A stretch of 64,000 nucleotides of DNA from Triatoma infestans (Eukaryota > Arthropoda > Insecta > Hemiptera > Reduviidae). Both the position numbers and the translations under genes were made by a program. Shown piece after piece: positions 33,811 to 45,014 of this stretch. The notes beneath the pieces were generated by a model. It was not told the DNA's origin. It worked only from the letters and a program-made list of their open reading frames with translations, and did not search any database. The stretch is taken from the NCBI GenBank assembly GCA_011037195.1, contig JAAEAF010014540.1, positions 1 to 64,000 on the forward strand, read 5' to 3'. Each line of letters opens with the position of its first letter. The stretch's first letter is position 1.

Positions 33811-34065
33811 CCTCACGTGTTGGTCTAGCGGCTAGCGCTCTTGCCTTTAGTGCGAGAATTCAGGGTTTGATTCCCGTGAGAGCAAAGTTGACCCAGCATC
33901 GTGATAAAAAGTGGGAAGTACAGTTAGTAGCGCCCTAGTAGGAACTAAACGGCGTGGAACTGCGGCATGCTTACTACGCGACCCCCTATTTAATTCGCTG
34001 TCTGGTAAGCCTTGGCCCTTCATGGGCTGTTGCGCCATAGGATTTTTTTTTTTTTTTTTTTTTTG
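33811..34065 (+). mobile_element. tRNA-derived SINE (family T) with poly-T tail
   Basis: The tRNA-like head GTTGGTCTAGCGGCTAGCGC is followed by the B box GGTTTGATTCC. The body follows (GCGCCCTAGTAGGAACTAAA; CGCTGTCTGGTAAGCC) and then a run of over 20 T. TAATGTTACTGT flanks both sides exactly (33799-33810 and 34066-34077), a 12-bp target duplication that sets both ends. Unlike family S it has a T tail, and no other copy is seen in the window. Confidence 0.85.
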
Positions 34066-34320
34066 TAATGTTACTGTTACTGTTTTAATGTTTAAAAAAA
34101 AACACCATTTAGTAAAGTCGTCGCAGTTGTCGTTGATGTACGAGTATTTTGCCCAAAACCTTGTTGTCAGATGCACTGGTAGTACCTAAATGGAAAACGA
34201 AGTATGAACTTCTTGTAATTTTTTTTTCTTTTTTTTTTTTTTTTGAAATATTCTATTAACACACAACACACACAAAAATACACATATGTATTCACTATTC
34301 AGGAGACGATAAAACACGTA

Positions 34321-35239
34321 CGAGGTGTGTAAATTAAGTAATGAGACTGATTTTCAAGTGTTCGATCTGGCAACACTGGAGACGCGGCGCATGCGTGGTA
34401 GGGCAAGTAAACATCTGATATACGTCCAGTGCAAATTTGAAAATGCTAGAGTTGTTACACTGTCCGTAGTGACTTTCTTTGTGAGCAAGGTTTTTTCAGT
34501 GCGTTTTAAAAATGAGTGACATCAATTACGAGCAACGTTGTACTATCAGGTTTTGCTTCAGACTTGGGCACAGCGCAACGGAAACGTTTGAAAAACTGTG
34601 CCAGGCCTATGGAGACAATGTTTTGTCGAGAGCACAGGTTTTTAGGTGGTTTAAGTCGTTTGCAGAAGGAAGAGAATCAATTGAAGACGAGCCTCGCAGC
34701 GGAAGGCCTTCATCTTCAAGAACCGACGAAAATGTTGGCAGAATCCGCGATCTCGTGCGTTCAGATCGTCCTTTGACAGTCCGAATGATCGGCGAAGAGT
34801 TGAATTTAACTCACACAACCGTTCATCAAATTTTGACTAATGAATTGGGGATGAGAAAAATTTGTGCAAAAATTCGTGTCACACCGCGATTTCTATTAAT
34901 GAGTATTTGGCCAGTAATAACATTCCTGTGGCTCCTCAGCCTCCTTATTCACCCGACTTGAGTCCATGTGACTTTTTTTTGTTCCCCAAATTGAAAAATC
35001 ACCTCAAGGGGCGACATTTTGGAACATTGGAGAATATTCAAACAGCCGTAACCGACCAACTGAAGTAGTCTATTCCAGTATCCGAGTTCCAGCACTGCTA
35101 TGACGAATGGAAGAATCGTCTTCAGCGTTGTGTGGCTTCCCAAGGTAGTTACTTTGAAGGGGACAATGTTGAATTGTAATTTTATTTGAATAAAAAAAAA
35201 ATAAAAAAATCAGTCTCATTACTTAATTTACACACCTCG
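34321..35239 (+). mobile_element. mariner M2, internally deleted
   Basis: The same TIRs as 28087-29351, flanked by TA (34319-34320 and 35240-35241). At 919 bp it has lost about 345 bp between AAAAATTT-GTGCAAAAA and CGTGTCACACCG, removing the first two catalytic aspartates. Both TIRs are intact and it could be moved by a transposase supplied in trans. Confidence 0.92.
34512..34961 (+). CDS. truncated mariner transposase, DNA-binding domain only
   Basis: An open frame of 149 codons starts at ATGAGTGACATCAAT. It contains the whole paired DNA-binding region: [36 protein letters not shown], the linker [20 protein letters not shown], and the second [18 protein letters not shown]. After GMRKICAKI the deletion joins it out of frame to the C-terminal region, giving about 30 unrelated residues. 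No catalytic residues remain. If expressed it could still bind TIRs. Confidence 0.7.
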   Translation: MSDINYEQRCTIRFCFRLGHSATETFEKLCQAYGDNVLSRAQVFRWFKSFAEGRESIEDEPRSGRPSSSRTDENVGRIRDLVRSDRPLTVRMIGEELNLTHTTVHQILTNELGMRKICAKIRVTPRFLLMSIWPVITFLWLLSLLIHPT

Positions 35240-36019
35240 TATTTCCGGTGAAAAGTTAATTTTAAAAGTTTAAAGATCAATTTGACGTTCGATATATTTC
35301 CTCTTAAAGCAAATAATAGCAAATAAACTAAGAGAGAGAGGGAGTGAGCGGAAAAAGAGATTGTAAACCAAAAAAAAAAAATATTCCAAATTTACAGTTT
35401 TTTAATAAAAACTTAATATTAGACTTTAGGATTTATAGAAAGTTATATGGGCATAACAAACCATATTTTGATAATCTATAATATAATCTCTATACTTTCG
35501 AAAGAGAAGAAATATATAGAAAATATAAGAAATACAAAATATATTTTCTACAATTGTAGAAATCCTTTAGTAGAATGTAAATATTGTATATTTATTTGTA
35601 AGATTAAGTATGGGTAAGGATGGGTATGGTAAGGCTAGCATATATATATATATATATATATATACACAAAAACACATGTGGTGCAATGAGAGACAGGTGT
35701 AACCGAGTGATCTTGTCTATATAAATATACAGCCTACTGTCGGAGCTTAACAAGAACAGGCAGTTCCTGTACCTCCTCTTCTTCTTCTTCTTCGTCTACA
35801 GTCTTCTGACTGCCTTTTACCAGGGATACTAGTATTGGATAAGCTTATATCGACTTATATTATTCTGAACAAAGTTTGTCATGCCATAGACGTCTCTGCA
35901 TGCCATACCCAATTCAATTACATTCTTTCTAGGGACACCAGATCATGTATTGGGAGTTATAAAGTTAAGAGTGTGTTGGGAAGGGGAGTGAATGTTTGCT
36001 ATGTATGAGTTGTGCGTAT

Positions 36020-36021
<2 letters not shown>

Positions 36022-36060
<39 letters not shown>

Positions 36061-36070
36061 TGTGTGTGTG
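36022..36070 (+). repeat. (GT)n microsatellite
   Basis: TG dinucleotides with few interruptions. Confidence 0.95.
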
Positions 36071-36230
36071 AGTGTGTCATGCTACGATATAGGCAGACAA
36101 TCCTTTATGACGAGAAACATCAAACCTACCAATACTTACCCATTATATAATATATCCTTTGTAAAAACCTTTGTGATACTGATGCTAAATATTTTTGATA
36201 TATACGTACTATGTGGAAGAATGTAGACAC

Positions 36231-36235
36231 AAAAA

Positions 36236-36266
<31 letters not shown>

Positions 36267-36267
36267 A
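36231..36267 (+). repeat. (AAAT)n microsatellite
   Basis: About nine units of the tetranucleotide AAAT. Confidence 0.95.
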
Positions 36268-36892
36268 ATTGTTACACTTAACATTCTAGTAACAATTTAT
36301 TTCCACTTTAAAGTAGTACACTTCCTAAAATGCTTTCTATATTCTCTCTCTCCCTCTGTTTATAACAAGATAATTATTTGTTATTACCATGACTCTATTT
36401 TCACAACTTGTAGACTAAACAAATCAACATCTGTGACCACACTATAGGCATTAACTTATGTATATATTATTATTTCATTTTTTTTTTCCAAACAAAACTT
36501 TGGTCATAGTTGGCAATAAATATTTACATTTTACTCTTGAAAATGTTTACTAGTTTGTCCTTATACATCTAAAATTAACCATTGTATTGAAAACTTTACA
36601 GAGTACAGTCATTTTTTGTTGTTTTTTTTTTTTTTTTAATCCTCTAAAACTGTTCAAAAATTTCACATAAAAACTTTGAAAATAGCTTTATATTAGGTTG
36701 GTAAATAAAAGTAATTGCGTTATTTGCATGATTTAATTTTATCCTTTTGATATTGGCATAAATTCTTAAATAAATAAGGTTGGCTATATATCATTTTAAT
36801 TCGCATTTCTCGTTTTATGCTTCTTTTTTTTTTTGCCAATGACTTTACAGCTTATTTTATATATTACTTTCTTTTACTCCTATTAAGAACAG

Positions 36893-38420
36893 GAAACAAA
36901 TTTGCCACATCACATATATCGGAAACCACGAACTTTTTCACACAAAAAACTGGGCATTAAGACATCTTTCAGAATAAACAATAAATTAGGCAACAAAATC
37001 CGCACTCGTACTGAGTTTACTGACGTGTTATGACAGCAGTAGGGTTTACGAGTTGAAATGCCCGGACTGTAACAACATTTACGTGGGGCAGACAGGCAGA
37101 AAAATTAGGGAACGATTTACCGAACACATCCGATCATACAAGTACAACAAAGTTGACTAAAATTATGCCAGTCATCTAAACGCAAACAAACACAAACCTG
37201 ACTTAACATAATAGAACAACTCGAAATATATAAAAACAAGACACAAAACTTAATAAACGAACAGACAAAATTTGCCAGCGAACCATTATTCAAAACCCTC
37301 TTCCCACAATAACAATAGAAAACCCAATGAACAATACACAACTCACCTGAACCAAATAGTTCTTAAGCCTTAAAAACCAAAAAGCTTTTAGTTTTAGTTT
37401 TAAATCTGCTAGTTTCTAAGTTTGCACATACGAAACAAAACAGCCTTTAAGTTTCTACATATGTGAGTGATGCATGCAGGTCAAGAAAATAAAATGTTCA
37501 TGTGGATTGTAAGTTACATTAAGATTAGAAAACATACTTGTATAATCATTTTTTCAGAGATATATCTGTAAATGTCTGCATTGAAGCTCGTTTAGACTCG
37601 TTATATTTAGGCCTGTAAAAAAAAACCCACATTTATGTATACGTGCATGTATGGATGGTATATGTGAATGTGTGTGAAAGGTGAAATGTGGAATGGAATG
37701 CATAGTTATAAAATTAACTTGCTTATATAGATTACTTGCTCAACATAGTTATGTATCTATACCATCTTACGATCATTCAGCTAGGATTCTATCATTTCTT
37801 ATCAGCAAGTATTGCATAGTGGCCCACGGCTGACACTTTTGCTTCATTTTGCTCTCTTATAAATTAATAAGTAGAAATAATAAATATGGTATGAATAAAT
37901 AATTATCAAAGTAAAATCTCCTTCAAAAAACATAGTTTAAGTAATATATCCCCACTCATTGATGTTTCCATTTAAAAAGAGAACAACGTCACCAAAGGAC
38001 CGAACATGTGTTTTCCCATTGAGGTAGCAACACCACTCTTAACCTGGTTCCGTCATAACGAATACTTTTAAAATCCAGTGTATCGACTGTATGTGTTCTG
38101 TGCAAGACTATGTTATTACGTTTGTTTAACAAAAACATCCTGATGAAGGGCGAACGCCTGAACCACAAAAAGAAGTAAGCTATCATGAAAAATGTCTCTG
38201 ATGATTTATTTAGGCTGGTCATAAAAATGGTGGTGGTGGATAGTGTTGTCTGTACGGGAGAATACTGTCCGGAGGCTGGCAGTGCACTGAGAAGGCTCCG
38301 GGCGCGAATAACCACAGATGTTGAGACGCCTTAAATTAAAAAAAAAAAAAAAAATGGTGGTGGGGGATTTTGTACTTGTATACCTGAGCGGTCTTAAGTG
38401 GGGACAAAACCAACAAAATT
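36893..38420 (+). mobile_element. Penelope-like element, second 5'-truncated copy
   Basis: It matches 31998-33470 closely from ACAAATTTGCCACATCAC through GGCAGACAGGCAGAAAAAT to the terminal repeat. It begins shortly before the GIY-YIG domain, so the RT is missing. The GIY-YIG frame is broken by small indels. The terminal repeat's hammerhead core (38136-38165) has lost GAAACCGGTC and cannot fold. A SINE fragment splits its end at 38239. Confidence 0.85.
38239..38350 (+). mobile_element. SINE family S fragment with TSD, inside PLE
   Basis: A 3' piece of the SINE (GGATAGTGTTGTCTGTACGG ... GACGCCTTAAATT plus A-run). AAAATGGTGGTGG occurs at 38224-38236 and again from 38351, so the copy is bounded by a target duplication of about 13 bp. 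Its 5' truncation with a poly-A tail points to L1-type target-primed insertion, later than the PLE. Confidence 0.85.
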
Positions 38421-38422
38421 AC

Positions 38423-40345
38423 TAATCGTGTCAAATTTTCAATATCGAGTTTTTACCGGAAATACACGTTTTGAGAGATTCCTGAGTCCAAAAAAAAAGT
38501 GTTTTTTTAGGAAACGGTCAGTGTGTGTATGTATGTATTTGAACAAGCGTAGCTTCAAAAACGAAACATCGTAGAAAGTTCAAACTAGTTATATTCCGTT
38601 TAGGTATCACCATGGGATTCAACAGTAGGTCAGCGGTCAAAATTCCTTAAGCGGAAATACCACCTTTACTTAAAGGTACCACTTTCTTGCGATTTTCTCA
38701 AAAAATAGCTGATTCTTCAAACTTGGTACAACAACTACACATACAAAGATCTACAACTTTTATTTAAAATTGGTTATGTGGTTTTTTCTATATTGGCTGT
38801 TTATTTATGAACACATTAAAATATTTTTAATAATTCAAAAAGAACATCTACTAATAAATTCGTTTCTGTTTCTGTAAAAGTATATCCAATTTAGTTAAAA
38901 CAACCAGTACAAATATATCCAAACGCAGTTCATATTCATTTTAAAATAAATTAACTATATTAAACAAAAGCAGCTACCAATGAATAAATAAAACTCTGTT
39001 AACAATTCATATGTGCATACATATGTTTAACAACCAAAGTATATAACAATATAGTAATAAACCTCCATTATACTTAACAAGGTGAGTTAATAATTTGTGC
39101 ACACAGTCAAATAATAATCTCAATGTAAACTCTATTTCATTATAACTATTTTGTAACTTTATTTTTTAGATAATGTACTGTTTTATTGATGACTAAATGT
39201 TAATCAATAGCATTTAAATAAAAAAATTTAAGGCGGTCAATGGTTTCGAAGTTTTTATTTAAAACATTTCTCTGGAAATATTCATTTAAGGGCACTTTTG
39301 GGGGAGGGGGTGGTGTTAGGTTTTTCTCTAAAATAATATCATAGATTATACAATTCTATTATTTAATACTATTAATTAGAATTAAATGTGTTGTTGAAAT
39401 TCGGATTTTGAAAAACATCAGATGATCAGAAGTGCATTTTTCCTGAAATGTAATTTTCAGTTTTCTGGTATTTTTTTTTTACTTTGTTGCGATTTTCTCC
39501 GAAAATAACTTGGACGATTTTCTTCAAACTTGTTATATCAACTACATATACAAAGATAGAAAGTTGAAACTTCGTATCACCATGGAATCTGACAGTACGT
39601 TATCTGTCAAAATTCCTCAACCGGTGGTACCACTTTACTAGTTTTTTTTTTTTTTTTTTACTTTATGCATTTTTCTCAAAAATAGCTCTGATGATTTTCT
39701 TCAAACTAGGTATATCAACTACACATACAAAACATTTCACCGGAAAAATTCATTTAAGGGCAGTTATGGGGGAGGGATAGGATTAGGTTTTCATCTAAAA
39801 TGCTATTTCAGTTTATTAGACAATTCTGTCATCTAATTAATGTTAATTAGAACTGAATGTGTTGTTGAAATTCCGAGTTTGAAAAAATCGGATGACCGGA
39901 AGTGCGTTTACTTTACCACTTTACTAAATGATTTTTTTTTTTTCACTCGATTTTCTCAAAAATGACCCCGACGATTTTCTTCAAACTTCCGATATAAACT
40001 ATACATACAATGATCTACAACTTTTATTTAAAATATTTCTCTGGGAAAATTCATTTAAGGAACTTCATAACCCCTCTGGTACGGTTATGTTTTTCCCTGA
40101 AGTGGTATCATAGTTGATTATACAATTCTATCATCCAAACAAAATTAATTAGAAATAAATAGATGGCCAGAATTCCGAGTTTCAAGAAAATTAGTAAACC
40201 GGAAGTGCGCTTTTACTGAACAATTTTTTGAGTTTTCGACGAATTTCATTAAATTTGGTACACAAACTAGGTATAGAATTTGTCAATTATAATTTTGAGA
40301 ACTAGAGTAAGAGAAAGTTGTATGAGTGTTTCACACCAGTTTTTT
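38423..40345 (+). repeat. Family A repeat, long composite copy
   Basis: It starts CTAATCGTGTCAAATTTTCA and ends GTATGAGTGTTTCACACCAG. The CCGGAAGT-type subunit occurs several times, near 39640, 39895 and 40198, giving spacings of about 260-300 bp. It is interrupted at 38770-39252. It appears to be an array of subunits or two overlapping copies. Confidence 0.8.
38770..39252. mobile_element. 483-bp insertion with 12-bp direct repeats, unassigned
   Basis: TTTTATTTAAAA occurs at 38758-38769 and 39253-39264, so the AT-rich block between them looks like an insertion into family A. No ORF, tail or TIR is evident. It ends AAGGCGGTCAATGGTTTCGA. Confidence 0.5.
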
Positions 40346-40889
40346 TTTTTTAAGCTTCAGAAATACTATCTTTGAAATGCTAATGTTTTGAGCCTAGTTA
40401 CACTGTTTTAAATTTCACGGTATGAAAATCGCAATTACTTTGACACTAACCCTATAAATGTTGATAAAAGTTGTATTGATCAGCTTTTTGTGCCACTATC
40501 ATCATATTCTGTGACCTTTATAATGTTTAATATCGCAATAAATTTAAATTTACTAAATAGAACTTTATTTCATTAGCGTGATTCTCTCTTCCTCATCTCC
40601 TTCTAAATTATTTCATAAAAAGTTTTCAACCTGCAGGTAGTTAGAATAATCAAAATGTTTAATGTAATCCTCTATTCAGTAGTAGAACATTTGATCGCCA
40701 CTTCGGGCCCTATGGTTATTATGTTCTGGGTAAATATTTTATAGTGTAGACTTTTCCTGAAAGTAACATCACTTGAATTGTGTTTTTGTTAGGGACGATA
40801 TGTAACCTTATAAGTAACGACAAACTAATTTTAGAACTATCTCAGGATTTTATAATGAACATTGTGGTCTTTTTTATTTTCTCTTACTC
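40346..40889. other. intronic sequence, nothing assigned
   Basis: AT-rich, with no repeats that I recognise from elsewhere in the window. Confidence 0.4.
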
Positions 40890-41725
40890 TTAGTAAGAGG
40901 AAATATTATAATCGTCCCAAATTTTCGATATCGAGTTTTTACCGGAAATATCCATTTTGAGGTGCCCTGAGTCCAAAAAAAAAGTGGTGTCTGTGTGTAT
41001 GTGAACAGCAAAGCTCAAAAACGCGAAACCGTAGAAAGTTGAAACTTGATATTCCGTTTAGGTAACACCATAGGATCCGACAGTGGGTGATCTGTCAAAA
41101 TTCCTCAACCGGTATCTTTACTTAATTGGTATTTTTCACTTTTTTGCGATTTTCTCAAAAATGGCTCCGACGATTTTCTTTAAACTTTCAATGTCAACTA
41201 CACCATACAAAGATCTACAATTTTTATTTGAAAAATTTCTACAGAAAAATGCATTTAAGAGAGGGCACTTTTGGAGGAATGAGCGTGGGATTAGGTTTTC
41301 CTCTAAAGTGCTATTTCAGTTTGTTATACAATGTTATCATCTAAATTATATTAATTAGAATTAAATATATTGTTGAAATCCTGAGTTTGAAAAAAAGTCG
41401 GATGACCGGAAGTGCGTTTTCACTGAAATATATTTTTCAGTTTTCTAGTATTTTCTTGAAAACGGCTTCAACGATTTTCTTTAAACAAAGTATGTGGAAC
41501 TATACATATAAAGAGCTACAATTTTTATTTGAAACATTTCTCTTGGTAAAGTCATTTATGGGGGCTTTTTTGGGGAGGGGTGGGGTTATGTTTTTCTCTA
41601 AAGTGCTATCATAGTTGATTATACAATTCTATCATCCAAACAGAATTAATTAAAAATAAATAGATGGCCAAATATTCCTAGTTTAAGAAAATTAGTAAAT
41701 CGGAAGTGCGCTTTTACTGAACCGG
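40890..41725 (+). repeat. Family A repeat, left part
   Basis: It starts CTCTTACTCTTAGTAAGAGG, the 5' terminal hairpin. Three subunits follow, the last ending AGTGCGCTTTTACTGAAC. It is joined abruptly to non-LTR sequence at about 41726. Confidence 0.8.
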
Positions 41726-42002
41726 TATCTTTACCAGTTGTGCAGACTGTGTCAGGAGGAGGAGGAGGAGACGGCCTCTCTCTCACCTGCTGTTCGATTG
41801 CGTCACAATCGGCAGATTACGGGATCTACGGCACGTTGAGACCGGAGGAAACCGTACTCCAAGAATCGACTGGTGGGGAAGGTTCTGGACCTCATGAAGT
41901 GGGGGGGGCTTCCTCTAGTAGGTTTCGAGGAGTTGGCACAATAATCCTCAATGGCGGCAGTGCCTGGGTTTGAGTCCCCCCCCCTGCATCATTCAAATTC
42001 TA
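41726..42002 (+). mobile_element. 3' end fragment of non-LTR retrotransposon
   Basis: GGAGACGGCCTCTCTCTCAC, ACGTTGAGACCGGAGGAAAC and CAAGAATCGACTGGTGGGGA match 47280-47430 and, inverted, 15740-15930. It encodes the end of the zinc-knuckle tail (HLLFDCV). The family A sequence on its right resumes at an earlier point of the repeat, so this is a chimeric junction rather than a clean insertion. Confidence 0.65.
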
Positions 42003-42800
42003 ATCACCATTGGATCTGACAGTGCGTTACCTGTCAAAATTCCTCAACCTGAAGTACCACTTTACTAAGTGTTTTTTTTTTACGTTTTTGCTGATTTTCT
42101 CAAAAATGGCTCAAACGATTTTCTTGAAACTTGGTACATCAACTACATATCCAAACAGCTACAACTTTTATTTGAAACATTTCTTCTGGAAAACTTAATT
42201 TAAAGGCACCTCCGGGGAGGGGTGGGGTTAGGTTTTTATCTAAAGTGCTATTTCAGTTTATTAGACAATTCTATCATCTAAATAATGTTAATTAGAATTG
42301 AATATGTTGTTGAAATTCCGAGTTTGAAAAAAATCGAATGACCTGAAGTGTGTTTTACTTTACCACTTTACTAAATAATTTTTTCACTTTTTTGCGATTT
42401 TCTTAAAAAAATGGCTCCAACAATTTTCTTGCAACTTCCCATATAAACTACACATACAAAGATCTAAAGTATTATTTGAAACATTTCTCTGGGAAAATTC
42501 ATTTAAGGGGCACCTTTAGGGGAGTAGTGGGGTTATGTTTTTTTCTTTAAAGTACTGCCATAGTTGATTATACAATTCTATCATCCAAACAAAAATTATT
42601 AGAAAAAAATAAATGGCCAAAATTCTGAGTTTCAAGAAAAATTAGTAAACCGAAAGTGCGCTTTTACTGAACAGTTTTTTTTCTTTCTTTTTCGACGAAT
42701 TTCATTAAATTTGGTAGACTAACTATAAAATTTGTCAATTACAATTTTGAAAACTGGAGTAAGAGAAAGTTGTGTGAGTGTATCACACCAGATTTTCTCC
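42003..42800 (+). repeat. Family A repeat, right part
   Basis: It begins within the ATCACCATTGGATCTGACAG phrase and ends GTGAGTGTATCACACCAGA. Subunit starts lie near 42050 and 42340. Confidence 0.8.
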
Positions 42801-43197
42801 TCAATGTTAACCAAAGTTCACTTTTGTTTTTTAATTAATTTTTTTTTTTTTTTTAAAGAATTTTCTTATTTTACTAAAAGAGATAGTGAATATTTAAAAA
42901 AAATATCTTCTCTGAAAGAATTTGTTTAATTTACAGAATTCTTCAAGCAGAAAAAGAACCTTTAGGTGAATTTTTTATTTACAATTTATTCATTTTTTTT
43001 AAATATTCATCTTTTATTATAAATGCGTAATGAATAGTTTTATATTTAATGAGGAATTTTTTTTCTTGCTGATGAATTTGTATTTGCATTTTTAAAAGAT
43101 GTATTTATATGCGAGAATATTACGTATCTATATTATTGTATACAAGTTTAATATTAGATATGATATCACGAAATGCATAGAATACAAAAAATAATTG
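42801..43197. other. AT-rich intronic sequence
   Basis: T-rich runs only. Confidence 0.4.
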
Positions 43198-43201
43198 TTC
43201 T

Positions 43202-44671
43202 TGTAATGGAATCAGATATTAGATGTAATGGAATCGTTTGATGTGTGATTCCTGGAATAGCAGATGTCTTGAAGAGGGCGGAAGTTAGTTTGAGAGATTT
43301 TGGGAAGTTAGTGCTCGAATAATTAAACGGTTTATATAAAAAACTAGGAGTAAGAGAAAGTAAAAAAAATCTGGTGTGAAACACTCACACAACTTTCTCT
43401 TACTCCAGTACTCAAAATTATAATTGACAAATTTTATAGTTAGTGTACAAAATTTAATGAAATTCGTCGAAAAACGTGAAAACACTGTCCAGTAAAACTG
43501 TCCGGTTTACTAATTTCCTTGAAACTCGGAATTTGGGTCCTATATTAATTTCTAGTTATTTCAATTTGGATGACAGAATTGTATAATCAACTGTGATAGC
43601 ATTTTAAAGAAAACATAACCCCCCCTCCCCAGAAGTGCCCTTAAATGAATTTTCCTGGAGAAATGTTTCAAATAAAAGTTGTAGCTCTTTGTATGTGTAG
43701 TTGATAACAAGTTTAAAGAAAATCTTCGGAGCCAGTTTTGAGAAAATTGCAAAAACGTAAAAAAAACAACTAGTAAAGTGGTACTTCCGGTTGAGGAATA
43801 TTGACACATAACGCACCGTCAGATCCCATGGTGATACCTAAACGTAATATCAAGTTTGAACTTTTTACGATTTTTCGTTTTTGAGCTATGCTGTTCACAT
43901 ACATACATACACACACACAGACACACATCACCCACAGACACACACCGCCACACAGCCTGGGAACACACACACACACACACACACACAGACCATTCGCTAA
44001 AAACCACTTTTTTGGACTCAGGGGACCTCAAAACGGATATTTCCGGTGAAAACTCGATATCGAAAATTTGACACGATTACAATACTTCCTCTTACTAGAG
44101 TAAGAGAAAGTAATACTATAATTGAACAATACTTTGAACGTTAGAAATGGTAACTAATAATTATAATAAAATACTTAGTAATAAATAGAAGATAAATTAG
44201 AATGATAAAATAACTAACTAAAGTGCACAACTAAGAGAATGATAAGTTTGAATATAACTGTGTATAGACGCGTAAACTGCCGCTCATGTATATAGACGTG
44301 TTCGTATGGTTGTAGATGATATAATGCTCATCTCGTCGTATATGATAGAGTTTATATAATACTGTTGTTCACACTCACACCAAGACATCTGTCCTAGTGT
44401 GCGACCTTCGTAGTTTGGTGACCTTATTCAGCTCAGTTCAGTGGCCAACCTTATCGCGGCGCTTGCTTATTGATGTACAGTATTGATGAAAAGGCTTTGT
44501 TAATCGTTTGTTTGACCGCGGCTGTCTTGAAGCCGGCGGCCGGTTGCTGGTTATACTTTTATTACTGCCACTCTTTGTTAAGGTAGCAGCTGGCTGGAAC
44601 CACTAGTTGTAAATTATTATTTCTTTGGTGTTTGACTTTGCCGATGTCAATGACTTTGCCATGTCATTACA
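43202..44671 (+). mobile_element. solo LTR (family L2), copy 2, with 4-bp TSD
   Basis: It runs from TGTAATGGAATC to GCCATGTCATTACA, so the outer seven bases are inverted (TGTAATG/CATTACA). TTCT flanks both sides (43198-43201 and 44672-44675). It is homologous to 19561-20177. GAGTTTATATAATACTG is a plausible TATA region. It is split by family A at 43344-44113; without that, about 700 bp. No gag/pol is present. Confidence 0.85.
43344..44113 (-). repeat. Family A repeat, minus strand, inside an LTR
   Basis: It reads CTAGGAGTAAGAGAAAGTAA at the left and CTTACTAGAGTAAGAGAAAG at the right. The paralogous LTR at 19561 has only a short AT stretch here (after TTATATAAAAATAAACTG), so this is a second empty site. 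On its own strand it begins with the ACTTTCTCTTACT hairpin and ends, after TTTCACACCAGA and a T run, with the same ACTTTCTCTTACTCCTAG. The GT-rich tract has grown to an interrupted (CA)n at 43905-43986. Confidence 0.85.
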
Positions 44672-44829
44672 TTCTTATACAATGGTTTTCAATATTTTTT
44701 AACTTCTAGGTGCTCATTTTGGCTGTAGATTTTTGAATACTACGAGAACATTCTAGCTGAAATGAGACAAATAGTGACAAATGAAATTTCTGATTTGGAA
44801 GCCATCTTTCTGGTGTGTAAAAGTAGTAT

Positions 44830-45010
44830 TTTTGTTGTGGTTGGTTTCGCCAGAGCTGGAAAGCATCAGAGATATTTTCCATGATAGCCTGCCTATTTTT
44901 TGTGGTCATCTGTCCGGTTTCGGGCGTTCGCCCATCAAAGCATGTTATTGTCAAAAGTGTGATAACATAGACTTCTTGCACAGAGCAAATTTAGTTGATA
45001 CACTTGACTG
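44830..45010 (-). mobile_element. PLE terminal-repeat fragment, minus strand
   Basis: GCTGGAAAGCATCAGAGATA, CCGGTTTCGGGCGTTCGCCC and TTGCACAGAGCAAATTTAG match 1625-1790. The hammerhead core is damaged: on the minus strand the CTGATGA segment is reduced, and ACCGGT has become ACCGGA. Confidence 0.65.
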
Positions 45011-45014
45011 GAAG

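Larger units (their letters stand above)
35242..36892. other. intronic sequence with microsatellites
   Basis: It contains (AT)n at 35639-35664, a (TTC)n-like tract at 35775-35795, (GT)n at 36022-36070 and (AAAT)n at 36231-36267. No gene or element end is recognised. Confidence 0.6.

Noticed and set aside
33811..33885. tRNA gene with a terminator-like T run
   Set aside because: The T run is 180 bases downstream, and the whole 255 bp has a target duplication, so it is a SINE insertion.
36026..36226. Cys/Val-rich small protein from (GT)n
   Set aside because: Translation of a microsatellite; the same holds for the His/Thr-rich or Cys/Val-rich frames at 43770-44070 and 46647-47000.
38136..38165. 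Active hammerhead in the second PLE copy
   Set aside because: GAAACCGGTC and the 3' side of stem I are deleted; only the 5' core and stem II remain.
44895..44940. Active hammerhead on the minus strand
   Set aside because: The CTGATGA core is reduced and ACCGGT is changed.
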